Shown here piece after piece: positions 10,101 through 25,100 of a DNA stretch of 64,000 nt. The position numbers and the translations under genes were made by a program. The notes under the pieces are model-generated. The model did not search any database. It had not been told where the DNA came from and saw only the letters and a program-made list of their open reading frames with translations. Source of the stretch: Mantis religiosa (lineage: Eukaryota > Arthropoda > Insecta > Mantodea > Mantidae); NCBI GenBank assembly GCA_030765055.1, contig CM060947.1:48721547-48785546 (forward strand), given 5' to 3'. How positions within the stretch are numbered: position 1 is the stretch's first letter; every line of letters starts with the position of its first letter.

Positions 10101-13100
10101 ATTTGTCACAAATTTCACTATCTTTTAAAGAACATTGATTTAATTTTCACAGAATTCAAGAGACAGTTTAGCAAAAATCTCTTTTGCAACTTCAGTCACT
10201 GTTTTTCCTATTATCATTGTTACTGCGGCTAGGTGTCATATAATTTTTGTATTTATTACCAAACTTTGAAAATGAAACAAACTTAAAGACAGAATCGATT
10301 GTCGGTATTTCAAAATTCATTACGCAGTTTCTACTTTTTAAAATAAATATTTTCTCCCGAACCATTAAATCTATTGGACCATTTAATTGCTTTAATAATT
10401 TAACTTCTGGATTTATTTCATGGTTAAATGACTGAAAATGATCTGACACGGCCAATTTATCAGTCTGTTTATACCTAATATTTTGAAAATGTTCTTTTGT
10501 TCTGGTTTCGAAATTATATTTCTTCCTTCCAATGTAAACCTGGTCACAATCAAAACAATTAAATTGATAAATGCCAGATTTTGTATTATCAGACATTTTA
10601 TCTTTTTTTAGAGAAATGTAGCAAATTCTTTATATTTATTTTGAGGAACTAATCAGTTTTCTTAAAAAGATAAGTGAAGTTTGTGACAAATAATTATATT
10701 TTATGTAGTATTTGTTGCTTAACTGTTGTTAGCTTCTGTTTTTTATGTATAGCTGCATATAATGTTTAAATCATCTATAATATAGTGATTTTTTTTTTAA
10801 TTTAAAATCCTCCATTATCAGTCATATTGAATGATGAATGAAATGGATGAAATAATACTCAAATTAGCTGAAGGTCTATAGAGCTTAGAGTTACTCGACA
10901 TTCATTTTTCAGAATAAGAGAAAACCCTGGGAAAAAAGCCTTATCCAGATAACTCACCCTGACCGAGATTTGAGCTCAGGACCTCTTAAATGTGAGGCAG
11001 ACATGCTATCACCTATGCTACAGAGGCAGACAAATTATAATATAGTGATACTGTGCCCCTAGTCCAGAAAATATTGTTCTGATCCATCTACATTACACTC
11101 TTATCTTCCATGAACTAGATAAGAGTGTATTAATTAATAGCGTAGACTTCTTTTTACTTTCTCTGTCACTTAAGTAATTAGGTAAAAGGAAGTATTGTAT
11201 TTCACCCAAAAATTCTATATTGAGATTTCATTGGAAATACATTGAGGCTCCCTGGAGGGGGGGGGGGGCAGGAGAAAGAGCATTTAAGCACCCTAGATGG
11301 AGACATTCATAAGCTCATTCCAACCCAAGTAACCTGCTGTCTGAACATTTCTTCATTATTTTTGTTTTATCAAAATACAGCTGACAAATATATATGAAGT
11401 CCCAGAAATCTGCTGCTACTGCAGATTTATCTGTTTCTTTTCGACTGAGTTCCTAAAGTGTTCTTTTAATCTAATTCCAATGTTACGTTTTGTCTTTCCA
11501 ATGTATATCTTATTGCAGCCTAAGCAGTTAATTCTATAAATGCCAGAAACAGAAAATTTATCAAAAAACCAAAAATACATAAAAATTTTCTGGTAAAGAA
11601 ATCTAGCATCACTGGGAGGAAGGATGAGATGAGAGGAGACAGAGGGCAGCCATCTCAAGGGGCCATGTCAGTGCAGAGGGCAGGATCCCTACATTTTACT
11701 TAGATGGAAACCTCCCCGGTAGGCCAGGACAACAGATATTCCCCCCATGCTGGTTCGGAAGTGCTCCCAGCAGCCAGTTTGCAGACAGGCACCCGACTTA
11801 CCAGAGGAGGAAATGGTTCACTCAGAGCATACATCTTGCCATGCACCGCTGAGACACCCGCCGACACTTCTACCCTGAAAGAGACCACCAGATTAGAGAC
11901 AATGTGAAATGATAATGGAGATGAAAGGGAGGGATAGGAAATTTGAAGGGTGTAATTAACTACCCAGCATTCGCCTGGCGACCTGGAAAAACCTGCCAAA
12001 AAGCCATGAGTCAGGTAGGTCAGCCACGGGAATCGATCCCAGGCCTTCTAAATGCAGGCCACAGACAAAACTGCCTAAGCCATCCTGCTTGGTGAGCACT
12101 AAAGTGTATACAAAATAAAATTTAAAAACTAAAATAGGAAATAAAAAGTATTACAGGAAAAAAGATAACAAAATGACAGAGAATGCTTTTTAAACTCCAT
12201 TTGAAATATACTCATTTTTGGTGTTTTTAATTTATATTTAAAGAAGGCTCAGTTTTTACTGATTTTTATCTAGCTGTAGATTAATTTCAATTCTTAATCT
12301 TCCTTTTGCCTTTCTCATGTTGTGAATCAACTTCTCTGTAAGGTAGGAAGACATGAATGAAATTCAAAATAGTTTTAAGGTAAAACCAGTTGTCGCAATT
12401 TAAGTAAAAAAAGATTATAAATGTACACATACATTTTAGTGGATTCACATTTTGTGTTTTGCATTATGTTATTTAATAGACATTTTAGGAAACATTTCTA
12501 AAAAATTATATAATTTTTGCAGATTCTACATAAAACTACTCAAATTTGTACTGCTTAAAAAATTAATTCCATGAATATCTTTTGAGCATTTGCTAACACT
12601 TTAATTTGTTCTCTTATCATTAAAAAATATGTACATACTTCACGTTTCTCAAACCTGCTTAATGAATAGTTTCATTGTTATGTTGTGTGATACGATAAAT
12701 CTATGAGATTTCTGAGGTTTTATTTATTGGTAGATTATGTGGTTTTTAGTTTTGTTTTTAAATTTCATCCCTTATATTTCATACAGAGGATACGTCATTT
12801 TATAAAAAAAACATACAAAATATATCTAAAAGTCTATTAAATACATTACTTAGAAACTAATATGTACATTTAAGTTAATTGATGGAAATTAATCACTTCT
12901 TCACACTAGCCATGTATAGGCTAAGGTTTTGCATAGATAGAGTCAAACTGAAAAATTCAATTCCACAGCCGGGATTTGAACCATGAATCTCCGGGTTAAT
13001 GTCCAGTCGCTCTTACCCATTGAGCTACCATGGCCAATGTGCCATCATGACATTAAGTTCTCCATGACTGTATTTATATAATATGTACATTGTTTATTTT

Positions 13101-16100
13101 TCATCTTTTGCTTTGTAATCTTTCACACTATAAAAAACTTATTCTGACAAATACCTTTTTATATTATTAATATTACATAGTTTAGTAGTCTTTATTTTTC
13201 CTGGCAATCTAATTTATGAAGACATGTTAAAGGATACTCTGGTAAACCTGATATTTTGGGCTTATGCCAATGACCTTATGATGTTTAGAACATCTCAATT
13301 AATACTAATAAATTTAAAATAAAAAGTGCAATTATTCTTCAGTCATGTTTTAGATAGTTAAAAATTTTTAAATTAATTTAATGCTTAAGAAAGTAGATTA
13401 AATTTTAATATCTGGCATAGAATAAAATCGCAGTATGTGTGGCAAGCAAGAATGCAAAGCATCACATCATAGAACAACTGCTTAGAATAAGAATATACAA
13501 ACACGTTAATAATAAATACAAAAGTGAATCGAGAAGATATTGACACATTGCTTCACTCACACTGTTTATTCACAGGACATGTTTCAAGAGCTCTTGCTCC
13601 TATCATCAGCTGATACTCGACTAGTGCAAGTTGTAGTGGTTTCCTCTTTCTCCGTTTTGTCAGTAGATGGCGTGATGTACTTGTCAAAGATGTCCGGTGG
13701 TGGAGTTTCAAAATTCATGGCTCTATGACGATTTTTGTCGATCAAGATTTTTTCCCATACGGAAAGGTCTATGGGGGTGATTAACGTATTTTATTAGAGA
13801 TGTTTCCAAATTGATGTCATGTCTAGTATTCAAAAAATGAAAAGCCACTGCTGATTTTTCTGTTTCACCATTTTTAATGTTTCTTAGATGTTCTTTAGTT
13901 CTGATGTTAATATTTCTTTTTGTTTTTCCTATATAAATTTTAGGGCAAGTTTCACATTTGATCTCACAGATACCTGGTTTTTCTTTGGTAGTGATTGAAT
14001 TTTTGGGAGGGCCTTTTAACAAATTTCTGATATTAAACCTATTTTGAGGTGCAAGAGTTATGTTGTGTTTTGAGAAGATTTTTTGGAATTTGTTATAGGC
14101 TGATGGGTGAAAGGTGAATTTTTTAAAAAGTTTTTTCTCTTTTTCTCCTGTAGGTTCTAGGGTGGTGGTTTTTTTTATTTTCTTAGCTTTGTTGAGTCTG
14201 TTAACTGTTTTGTCTACTAAATTTGGGTTGAAACCGTTGGATATAACTACTTTTTTTATGTGTAGGTATTCTTCTTGATAATCTTCTCTGTTTAGTGGAA
14301 AGTTGATCATCCGAAAGATTAAACTGTTGAAAATGGCATGTTGGTGTTGTTTTGGGTTGAAACTGTTGTTCTTGATGTAATTATCTGTGTGTGTCGGTTT
14401 CCTGTAAATACCAAAGGTGAGTTTGTTGTTCATTTTTTTGATCTTGATGTCCAAAAAGGGGAGCACACCATCCTCTTCTGTTTCCAATGTAAATTTTATA
14501 GCTGGATTTTGTATATTCAAAAGTTTAAGACTATCTTGTATGAGTTTTTTAGGTACTATTGCAAAAATGTCATCAACATAGCGATACCACACTTTGAAAT
14601 AATTTGGAAAAGTTTTTGTGATATGTGTTTCAAAAGCACTCATAAATAAATCTGCCAAGAAGGGAGACAATGGGTTGCTCATAGCTAGGCCTGTTTTTTG
14701 TTTATAGATCTGTCCATTAAAGCTGAAAAAATTTTGATTGATACAAATTTCTGTAAATTGTGAAAGTTCTTCTATTTCTTCAGATGTTATTTGTAATGAT
14801 TCCAGCCATTTTTTGAGAAGTGGAATAAGCTCATTGGTAGGTATACTTGGATATAAAGAAATGACGTCAAAGGAAACTAAAGCACCTGTAGAGTTGATCT
14901 TTGTGTCCTTCAGGAGATTTAACAATTCAAACGAGTTTTTGATACTTAAATTTTCAAATTTTGTGAAGGATCTGAAGATATAAACCAGCCATTTTGATAG
15001 TTGGTAAGTGGGTGCATCAATGTTATTAATTATTGGTCTGAGGGTAATTTCAGGTTTATGTATTTTGGGTAAACCATATATGTATGGTGTTTTTGGATTG
15101 TCTATTTTATTGTTCAATCTATCTCTTTTAGTCATGATTTTACTGTTTTCAATTGCTAATTCCACAGATATGCATGTTTTCTTTAATGGATTGAACAAAT
15201 TCTATTCCGTTTAAAAGGTTGTCCATTTTTTTGCGATAGTCTTCTTCGTCCAGTATTACTATTTTGTTACCCTTGTCTGCTTTTGTGTAGATTACCGGTT
15301 TTTCATTTAAATTTTTGATTAATTTTTTATATGAATAACTTTTTGAATTTGCATTTTGAATATGATCTAGAGTTTCTATGCATGTTAATAATACATAATA
15401 ATACATTGTTCCCATCAATGGACAGTTGAACAAAGCTACAACGATAGATACTCTGCAGTTGTGCATGCAACTAAAAACACTGAATCATATATATATATAT
15501 CTGCCTGTTTCAGAACTGCACAACAAATATGATTCTTCAAAATCATCCACCTACAAGGCTAATGGTACAGAATTTGCTATTAGATATGGCACAGGCAGTC
15601 TTACAGGATTTCTCTCTACTGACGTTGTTGAGGTAAGTGGTTTGCAGTGAGAATGGGCAACAACATTGGTACACCTATTATCCAGATTACATATACACAA
15701 TCACTAAAGGTTTTTGGAAAAAGGGAAGATTAAGATTTGAAAGTATATAGAAAGAACTTGTTTAGTGAAACAGAAAACAGATCACTGGGATCTTACTTAA
15801 TGTTAAAACTTTATGGATGGACAAAGAGATTGATAAAGTAATCAACGAGGTAAGAGAGCTGGAGTGTGAAAGTTAAAAGGTCAGAGAAAAGGTTTTATGC
15901 AGGAGGAGTGCCCATTATGGGGAAGACTATGAGCACATACTTTTTTATTGTAAAGAAACTAAAAACAGGAGGAAAGAACATATTGATAACATATGGTTTT
16001 AAACAGATCAGCTTTACACAAAATAGAGGAGAAACAAAGAGCATGGGTCATTATTCATAATTTTTGTTTTTTTGTTTTTGTTGTAATTTACGTCCTCCAA

Positions 16101-19100
16101 CGTTAAGTCATATCGGACGATGAATGGAATGGGTGAAATGATGCTCAAATGAGCCCAGGGTCCATAGAGTTTAGAGTTACCTGACATTCGTATTTCAGGA
16201 TAAGGGAAAACCCCAGAAAAACCTTATCCAAGTAACTCACCCTGACCGAGATTCGAACTCGGGACCTCTTGGACATGAGGCAGACATGCTACCATCATGC
16301 TACCGAGGTGGGCTATTTATATAATGTAAAGCAATAAGTGAACATGGATTGCAAAGAGAAAAGAAAATTTAATTTTGGGTAACAATATTTGAAAATTTAA
16401 TTTTGGGTAACAATATTTAGTTATTTAATTAACAAAAATTACACTAAATGAATGACCAGGGTCAAGCCACTACAATGTTCTCTTAGCACTCTACCAAAAT
16501 TTTCTATGGGGAAAATTATGGCGCAACTTGCACCATAAGGAACATTTTTTGGGAGGAATTCAAACTTTGTAGTACAAAAATATTAAAATAAATGAACTTA
16601 GATAATATAAACACATTTATTACAGTTTTTCACAGGTGTGAAAATTACTAGTCTAAGGACGGATTTTCACAAGAAAGTAGAAATAGAAGCTTTTAATCTC
16701 TTTATTCTGAAACTAAACATATAATTAACAGAAATTAATCATTTCTTCCCACCAGCCTTATATAGGTTAAGGTTTTGGATAGATAGAGTCAACTTGAAAA
16801 ATTCAATGCCACAACTTTACCGAGTTTACCAAGGAAATATACCAGTCAATTGGAGAATTTAGTGTCATGACAGCAAGTTGGCCATGGTAGCTCAATGGGT
16901 AAGAACGACTGGATGGAAACACAGGAGATCCGTAGTTCAAATTCCTGCCTTGGCATTGAATTCTTCAAGTTGACTCTATGTGTATAATTAACACTTTGTA
17001 ATCATTGTTTCTTCTTTATTAACATTCAAATGTTCTTGACACGCTTTCAATAAGCTGGGGGCACTCTGGTGGTACTTCATCATGATGTCATATTCCAATA
17101 ACTTTTTCAGTCAGTTGCACCTTCGTAGAAATGTTTATTTTCTTGAACCTCTGCTTAACAATTACTTAGATTTTCTATAGTATTCATATCTGGTCTATTC
17201 CCAGTCCATAGCAGAATTTTGATACTGTCGTTGGTCAACAAATTTCTTATGAACTTGGCATTGTGTCATGGAGCTTTGTCATGTATGAAAACAAAGTTTC
17301 CATCAGGAAACCAGTCCTTCACCTGAGGAATCAGTCTCCTTTCCAGTACATTTTTGTTGTTTTTGTCTCATTGTTCTGTGTGCTGAAATGACACTCCAAA
17401 CCATGACTAAAACAGGATGCATTACTGTTTGAGCCATGCACTTTCCAAAAAATTCTTCATTTTGTTCTTCTACATACTGACTACTCTCTTCATATTCTGA
17501 GAATACCGATTCATCAGAGAAGCATATCTGAAGAAAAAATTAATTTCATCATTATATTTTGGACTTTTAGATTCAAAGTATAACTGTTAACAGAAATGTA
17601 TATTCTTATTGAAGGTTTAAGATAAAAATGTTAAACTTCAGTTAACAATTTACAGTAAACATGTTATATTAATGTCTTGTGCTGTGGCATAATGGGTTAG
17701 AGCTTTGTACTTTGGTTCCCTGTGCCCAGAATGCACCCAGGATCGATCCCACCTCTGAGGGTGCAGATTTTAAGTCCTGGATATAGGACCGTGCCCACTC
17801 AGCATCATGAGGAAATTGAGGAGCTACGCTTGGTAGTGAACTGTGATCAGGGAAAGTCAACTTTCCAGCTTGGGGTGCCAAGATGCTAACCATATCTCCT
17901 CCCTGCATTGGTTGGATGATTGCTCACCTCTGCAGTGCATATATGGGCATGAGGCCGGCAGTTGGGTTGGCGGGCTTAGGCCCACTTTGGGTTGTTATGC
18001 CATGGATTATGTAATGTTTATAGTATATGAATAAGTAGTATTCATACATAATTATAAACAGGCTGTTTACCTTACTCCAGTCTCCTCTCCAAACATGTTT
18101 ATGACCTCATGAGTTCCCACCAATCTCTTTTAGGCCATTGCAAGAGTCAGCTTTGCTTTTCTTCTTGGGCGATGTGCTGGAAAACCTGCAGCAATAAGCT
18201 TTCTGCAAACTTTGGAAGCCCAGATATCTACTACATAACTCTGCATAGACTTTCTCAATTCTTTGTTGGTAGCTTTCCTACTTTGTTTAGCTAACTGAAG
18301 CAGCTTATGTTGTGTTCTTGGACTCGATATGTTCTTCCATCCACATTTTCCTTGTCGAGCTGAGGTGTCTTCCGTCCATTTTTCAAAGCTTGGCCCAAAT
18401 GACTTACAGACATTTGTGATATTTGTAGTTGTTTAACTATTTCTTGCTGTGTTAAAAGTGTCCGCTATAGTAAACACTTTGCAACTGCACCGTTTTCTAA
18501 GAGAAAGATCATCTGTTCTGCCCATAACCTCAAAAATCTGCAAGAAAGCACACATTGCAAATACTCACAATATAACAGAGTACATAAAAAGTTTGAAAAA
18601 AGTTAACCACTGGCACAACAGCCCTAAGAGGGCCAAGGCCTACCAACCAGACAGCCGGCCTCACACCCACTTACGCATGGCAGAGGTGGGCGATCATCCA
18701 ACCGATATGGAGAGGAGATTTGGTCGCATGTCGGCATCCCTCAGCCGGAATGTTGGTGTTCGTAACCAGGGCCGCTTACCTAGCGTAAGCTACTCACTTT
18801 CCTCACGATGCTGAGTGGGCACCGGTCCTATACCCGGGACCTAAAATCCCCACCACATGGCATGCTGCCTTAGTCAAGCCATGGCGCAGGACTAACAGAG
18901 CACACATCAGTAAATAATCCAAACTAATATAGTCTACAATTGGCATTTATGTTTAAAACTTACCCAATTATGGAATTTCTTGCATATACATCGAAAACCA
19001 CTATAGTTACACGTAAGAATGTAGAAAGAAGAGCTGATTTAGTTTTACATGGTGACCAATCTTATTTATCACTGTTTAAATGTTATAACATACAGGATAA

Positions 19101-22100
19101 CAAACTTTAAGACAATGCAAATATTATAACATATAACGGATGGCAGTATGTTTAAATTATGTATATGCATTGGTAATCACTTAAACAAATGATACATTAA
19201 AAATAATTGTTAATCCAATAATTTTCACACCTCTGTGACTGAGTATTGGTAAATTTAGTTGGTATTTTAAGTTTGTTAGGCTAAATATGCTGTATCTTGG
19301 GGATTACTGTATGGTATGAGGGTATCAAATATATTTTTGGAGATGTATAAAATCAACTGTAACTTATAGGTGGTTATGCAGATATATATATATATATATT
19401 TTTTGTAACTTTTTGCTATAAATATTATAACATTTTATTGATTTGAATTATTCAATTATTTTTTTAAGCTTTTATATTACAATAGCTACTATAATAAATA
19501 TAAGACAGCTCCTTTGCAAAGCTTTCTACAGGCATAAAAATGAATTACATAAATAGTTGACATTCAGCTATCAGAAAAACTAAGGGGATTTATTTGTTTT
19601 TTAAGGTGAAGTGCCATAGGGTATGGGCAGCTCAGATCCAACAAATAAATAAACAAACAAATAATGTGCCAAGTTCTATTTTTTTTTTTATTACAGATTG
19701 CAGGCATGAAGATTCAGGATCAGACTTTTGGTGAAGCAATGAGCCAACCAGGGCTAACTTTTGTTGCTGCTAAATTTGACGGAATCCTGGGTATGGCCTA
19801 TCCCTCAATTTCTGTTCAGGGAGTTCCAACTGTATTTGATGACATGATCAAACAGGGGCTTGTCTCTGAACCAGTATTTGCTTTCTACATGAACAGGTAA
19901 CTTAACTATTAATTTTTAGATGAGTCGTATTTATTACACATCTGCTTCACTTTGAGGACATGTTTCGCAAATCATCGTTTGCATCTTCTGCAAACTTAAC
20001 TGATTTTATTTTGCTTGAATCAAGTTTTGTAATAGTTAATAACAGTTGGTTTGACCATTTCTACATAGAAAGAAAGAAAGGAAAAAAGTAAGCTATTTTT
20101 TACCTGAAGGGAGCTCACTATGCACTTTATTGTCAATTATTCATTCAAATTATAAAACTATCAAAAAAATGTTGATTACCATATAGACCGAATGGCTTAT
20201 TTATGTCCTACGAGTTAAGTCATATCAGATGATGAATGAAATGGGTGAAATGATGCTCAAATGAGCCCAAGGTCTATAGAGCCTAGAGCTACCCAACATT
20301 TGTCGTTCAAGACAAAGGAAAACCCTGGAAAAAATCTTATCCAGGTAACTCACCCTGACTGACATTTGAACTTGGGACCTCTTGAAAGTGAGGCAGACAT
20401 GCTATCTTTTACACTGCTGAGGCAGGCACTCAGTTGTTTAATGCTACTCCTGCACACATCTGCACAGTTTGAGTAAAATATCATTTAAGTAAATAAATAT
20501 TGTATACAAATATGTACAATTATAAACTGAATATCACTTTTTTTTGCTGTGTCTTTGGTTTCCTTAGTTGTTAAATTGTTACCATTTATATACACCTCTC
20601 AGAATTAAATATCTGTATCTTTCTTCTGATTTCTGCTTACCCGGTGGAGTAACAATAGCTGTTTGTGGCTCTATGGCATTCTCAATGAAAATTCAAAGCC
20701 TTATGCACAAATATATTCTTATAGGGCTCCAGCATTTCTCATATTTTGATATCCAGCCCTTGTAAATCCTTTTTAGTATTGTAGTCATTTAAAAAAATCA
20801 GATATGTCATAGCCTGTATCTGTGACGAAGAACATTGCTTTTTTGTGGAAAAAGAATCATCAAAATTAGTTTAACAGTCTCCAAGATTACCTTACAAGTA
20901 CACAATTCTCAGACACGGAATGAGTTTATCTTATTCATCGGAAAAACTATTTCTAGTTGGTTCATGCATAATTATCTTATTCAATTTATTTTACAAATTT
21001 TAAAAGCATCTCCTTTCTAATGAAATATGATTTACCATTGTTCAATATTAAAATTCAATTATTGTAAATAATTGTTGACATGACAAAACTTAGTAATATT
21101 TACATAAATGGTGAATAAATAAATAATAAATAAAAGGATGACTGAATGAAGTTGCAGAATATTTTATTGGTTATGTTCATAAAATGACAACACTTTGTAG
21201 TAGCTTGTCACTTTCAAGATGGAGACCGTGGAGCACCTTTTTCACCCCAAGAAGAGAAGCATGTCAAAAAGTACAACTTTTCAAGAGTACGTCAGTAAGA
21301 CTTGACTTTGTTACCCAATTCTGTGCTGATAATTTGTGTTATATGGATTCACTATGTTAAAGTACTGTCCTATTTAAAATATGTCCCATCCTGACAATAT
21401 TTATTTCTTGGACATTTTTGCTCTGTAAGAAACGTACATGATTTGGCAATTCCTGCAAATGTTAGTTGTTGCTGTTCTTGCACAAAAATGTTCATTGTGT
21501 TTATATTGATTTCAGGTTCTGAGTTTTACTTCTTTTTGCTATTCAAAAACTTGTTTTGTGTAATGCACACCGTACCATTAGGATTTTGTCTAGTACACAC
21601 AAAAATACAGACTGATGCTGCATGGAATAAATACCTTATAATATTATGTGTGATTGGAGGAATTTGGTAACAAAGACGTCATATTGAATTGAAAATGAAC
21701 TGTTTTTAGTCAGTTTTTTTTAAATATAAATGATGTAAATGTTAAAAACCCGACTACAAATAGTTTTTTCAACCTTATAATGTATTCTAACATGAACTAA
21801 ACAGTGTCATCTGAATGGCATTCATCTTTCTGATTAAGTGTGACCATAGCTTTTTCTTTTATAATTCTCAAAGTTCGAGTTTTGAAACGAGCAGAGATAA
21901 TCGGATACAAATGGTCAGATTTATTATTTATTAGTTATATGTGGAAGAATAGATACTATAATTATTTATTAATAAACCATTCACTCAATACTTATTGCTT
22001 ACTGCTTTGGAAACAAATGAAGCCTGCAGCCCCAACATAAAAAGAATACACTTTCTTAGTATTTGATTGTTTTTAGGAATCCTGATGATAGTAATGGAGG

Positions 22101-25100
22101 AGAAATCACTTTTGGAGGTATTGACACCAAACATTTCAAGGGAGATATCACCTACCTGCCTGTTGACAGAAAGATGTACTGGCAATTTAAAATGGATGGG
22201 TAAGTAATCAGCATGCAGTTGCATGTATTTTGCTTCTTTTCTTAAGATATATGTAGTACAATGTCAATTGTGAAAAAATAATTTTTTAACAATTCAGGAC
22301 ATCTCAAATGTATATGTTTAATTGGTTAAGGGCAGTATAACAAGAATATTGCAGAGAAAAAAAAAACAGTTAAATGCATTACAAATAGGTAAAAAGCTTA
22401 TGTCCATCATACGAAGGTGGGTCAAAAAGTAATGCCTCCTATTTTTTTTCTCTTTTAATTGCCAAGAAAATTGAATCCAATTTATATAGCTTGAAAACTA
22501 CAACATTGACAATTAATTTGTCACTATTCAATATAATATCTGTCCTTTTCCACAGTTTTGGTCCACCTTTTAACTAGGGCATGTATTCCAGTGTGGTAAA
22601 ACACACGGTCTTACTTCCTAAGCCATTGACGCACGGACGTTTTCACAGCCTCCTCATCTTCAAAATGAATCCCACGAGATGCTTCCTTTAGTGGCCTGAA
22701 CAGATGGAAGTCTGATGGTGCCATGTCAGGGCTGTATGGGGGGTGAGGTAAGACTTGCCATCCCAATTTCTCAATTTCTGCATTGGTGTAACGGCTAGTG
22801 TGTGGTCTTGCATTGTCATGCAAAAGAAGAACATCCGCCATAGTTTTTGTTGAATGAACTCGGCGAAGACTATAGTTCTGACGTATTGGACAGAATTTAT
22901 TGTGCATCCCTGCTCCAAAAAATCAATCATAAGCACACCCTCTGCATCCCAAAACACTGTTGCCATAACTTTCCCTGCCGACCGCTGAGTTTTGATTTTT
23001 TTTTTTTTTTTTTTTTTTTGGTGACGTTGTGTGATGCCATTCTGACTGCCTCTTTGATTCAGGTTTAAAAAAATGAACCCACGTTTCGTCTCCAGTAAAA
23101 TTGTTTTCCAGAAACTCCTCTCCCTCCAAATTGAAGCGCTGCAAGTGTTCGGAGGCTATTGTTTTCCTTGTTTCTTTGTTTTGGGCAGTTAACATTCTTG
23201 GTACCCAACGTGAACAAACTTTTAAGTAACCCAGTTGTTGAATAATCGTCAGTTTGCCCTTCAGCTTCTTTCCAGCGATGAACCCATTGTCTAACAGTGC
23301 TGACATCCACCGTTGCATCACCATACACATTTTTTAGCCTTTCGTGAATGCGAATTGGCGTTTCAAAAATTCAATCACAGAACGCTGTCTAATACGAATG
23401 TTGATGTCAGCCATTTTGCAAGAGGATGCAGTGCTGCCACCTGTTGACTTAGGAAGTTACTACTGCAGGAGACTGGAGAAGAAAATTAGAGGAATTATGC
23501 CAAATTCAAAGTTTTCCATAACTTACTTATTTAAGGGGAAAAAAAATAGGAGGCATTACTTTTTGACCCACCCTCGTAGGTAATGATTGCAAAGACTGAA
23601 AGAGTTAATGTAACAACTTAGGCTTTCATACACGGATGGGCAAAACGGCAGGAACTTCAGTTTTTCCTACTAGACCACGGCCAGAAAGCCTGGAAACCTC
23701 TACATCTTATTGAAAGAATTAATGTTACATAACATTTTATCTTTAATTGTAAATATTCAATGAATAACATTTAAAAGTTTACAAATTTTCAATATGTGAG
23801 GCAATTCACATGAGTTTTAATTTTTTTTTTTTCTTTTTTTCAAAATTGTTCTTGGAATGTTAGGTATATTGGAACATTGAAATTAATTTTATTCTATAAT
23901 TATGTTGGACTAATCTGCTATTTTCTAGTTTAAACTTGTAAAAATTGGCAATTATATTAAAGGAAAATTGCCAATAAGATATAACATTTTGATATTTAAT
24001 GAACTTTAATATTTAAGGTGCAGTATTGTGTATGATAAAGATAATAATCGAAAGCTAAATAAATGTGACGTGTAATCTAGTATCTTCTTATACAATTAGA
24101 AAGGTTTTATATATGAAAAAATGTACTAAACTGGAACAAAATAATGGCAATTGGTTTAACATTATGACTTAGAAACTTGGGTGCTGATAAAGAAAGATAT
24201 TAACAAGACGCCCTTCTCTGTTATGAAAGTTTTAAATATGCCATAGCTAACATTGATCTTTTATCATATTTGAAGGTAAGCACAGTAACAGAGGATTATA
24301 GAAGTAACTGGAGTTATAGGAGCATCTTGGAGAGTTAGTTCACAATTGATATACATGCACAAAATAGAACTACATAACAAATTATATTGTTGTCCATTTT
24401 TAAATGGAATTTACTTATATTTATATGTTAACAGAGTCAAGGTTGGCAACACTGTCTCAGTGTGCAATGGAGGATGTGAAGCTATTGCTGATACAGGCAC
24501 CAGCCTTATTGCTGGACCAAAGAGTGATGTTGAAAAGATCAACCAAGCTATCGGTGGAATGCCTGTTATGGCTGGTGAATATGCTGTACGTCATTTATTC
24601 TCTCAGTTTACTTCATTAATCTTAACATTAAATGAGTTTTAGCACTTTATCCTGCAATTCAGGCTTTTTTACCTCTTGCCGCTTGTGTTATTTAGGTTGA
24701 CTGCAGCATGATTCCTCAGTTGCCAGAAATCCATTTCAGTCTTGGTGGTAAGGACTTTGTTTTGAAGGGTGAAGACTACATACTTAAGGTAAGTGTATGC
24801 AACATTTCAATATCTTGTATACCAGAAATATAAACAAAATTAGTAGAGAAAGTACCTTACGAAGGTTGGCTGATAAGTCCTGGACCTTACAATAAAAAAA
24901 AAACATTTAAATTTTTTTTTCTTTAATTCTGAACATAATCTCCAGAAAGGCTACATTTGTCATATGGGTGTTCAAATTTAATGAAATCATCTTCGTAGTG
25001 TGACTTATCATGGTCCTCAAAATAGTTGTTTACCGCATCAATAACCTCCTTGTTACTAGCAATAAATGGAGCATTGAGTATTAGTTCGACTCAAAATTGT

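Larger units (their letters stand above)
13500..15470 (-). mobile_element. Penelope-like element, most complete ORF in window
   Basis: A minus-strand PLE with N-terminal, RT and GIY-YIG coding parts (frames at 15466-15149 and 15198-13723) followed downstream by a hammerhead core. It ends within about 50-100 bp of exon 4 of gene 1. No clear TSD was found. Confidence 0.85.

Noticed and set aside
14338..15214. Plus-strand open frames over 14.3-15.2 kb
   Set aside because: Antisense to the PLE reverse transcriptase; no independent coding signature.
21443..21670. 75-aa plus frame in intron 5 as a nested gene
   Set aside because: No recognisable domain or regulatory context; typical chance ORF of AT-rich DNA.
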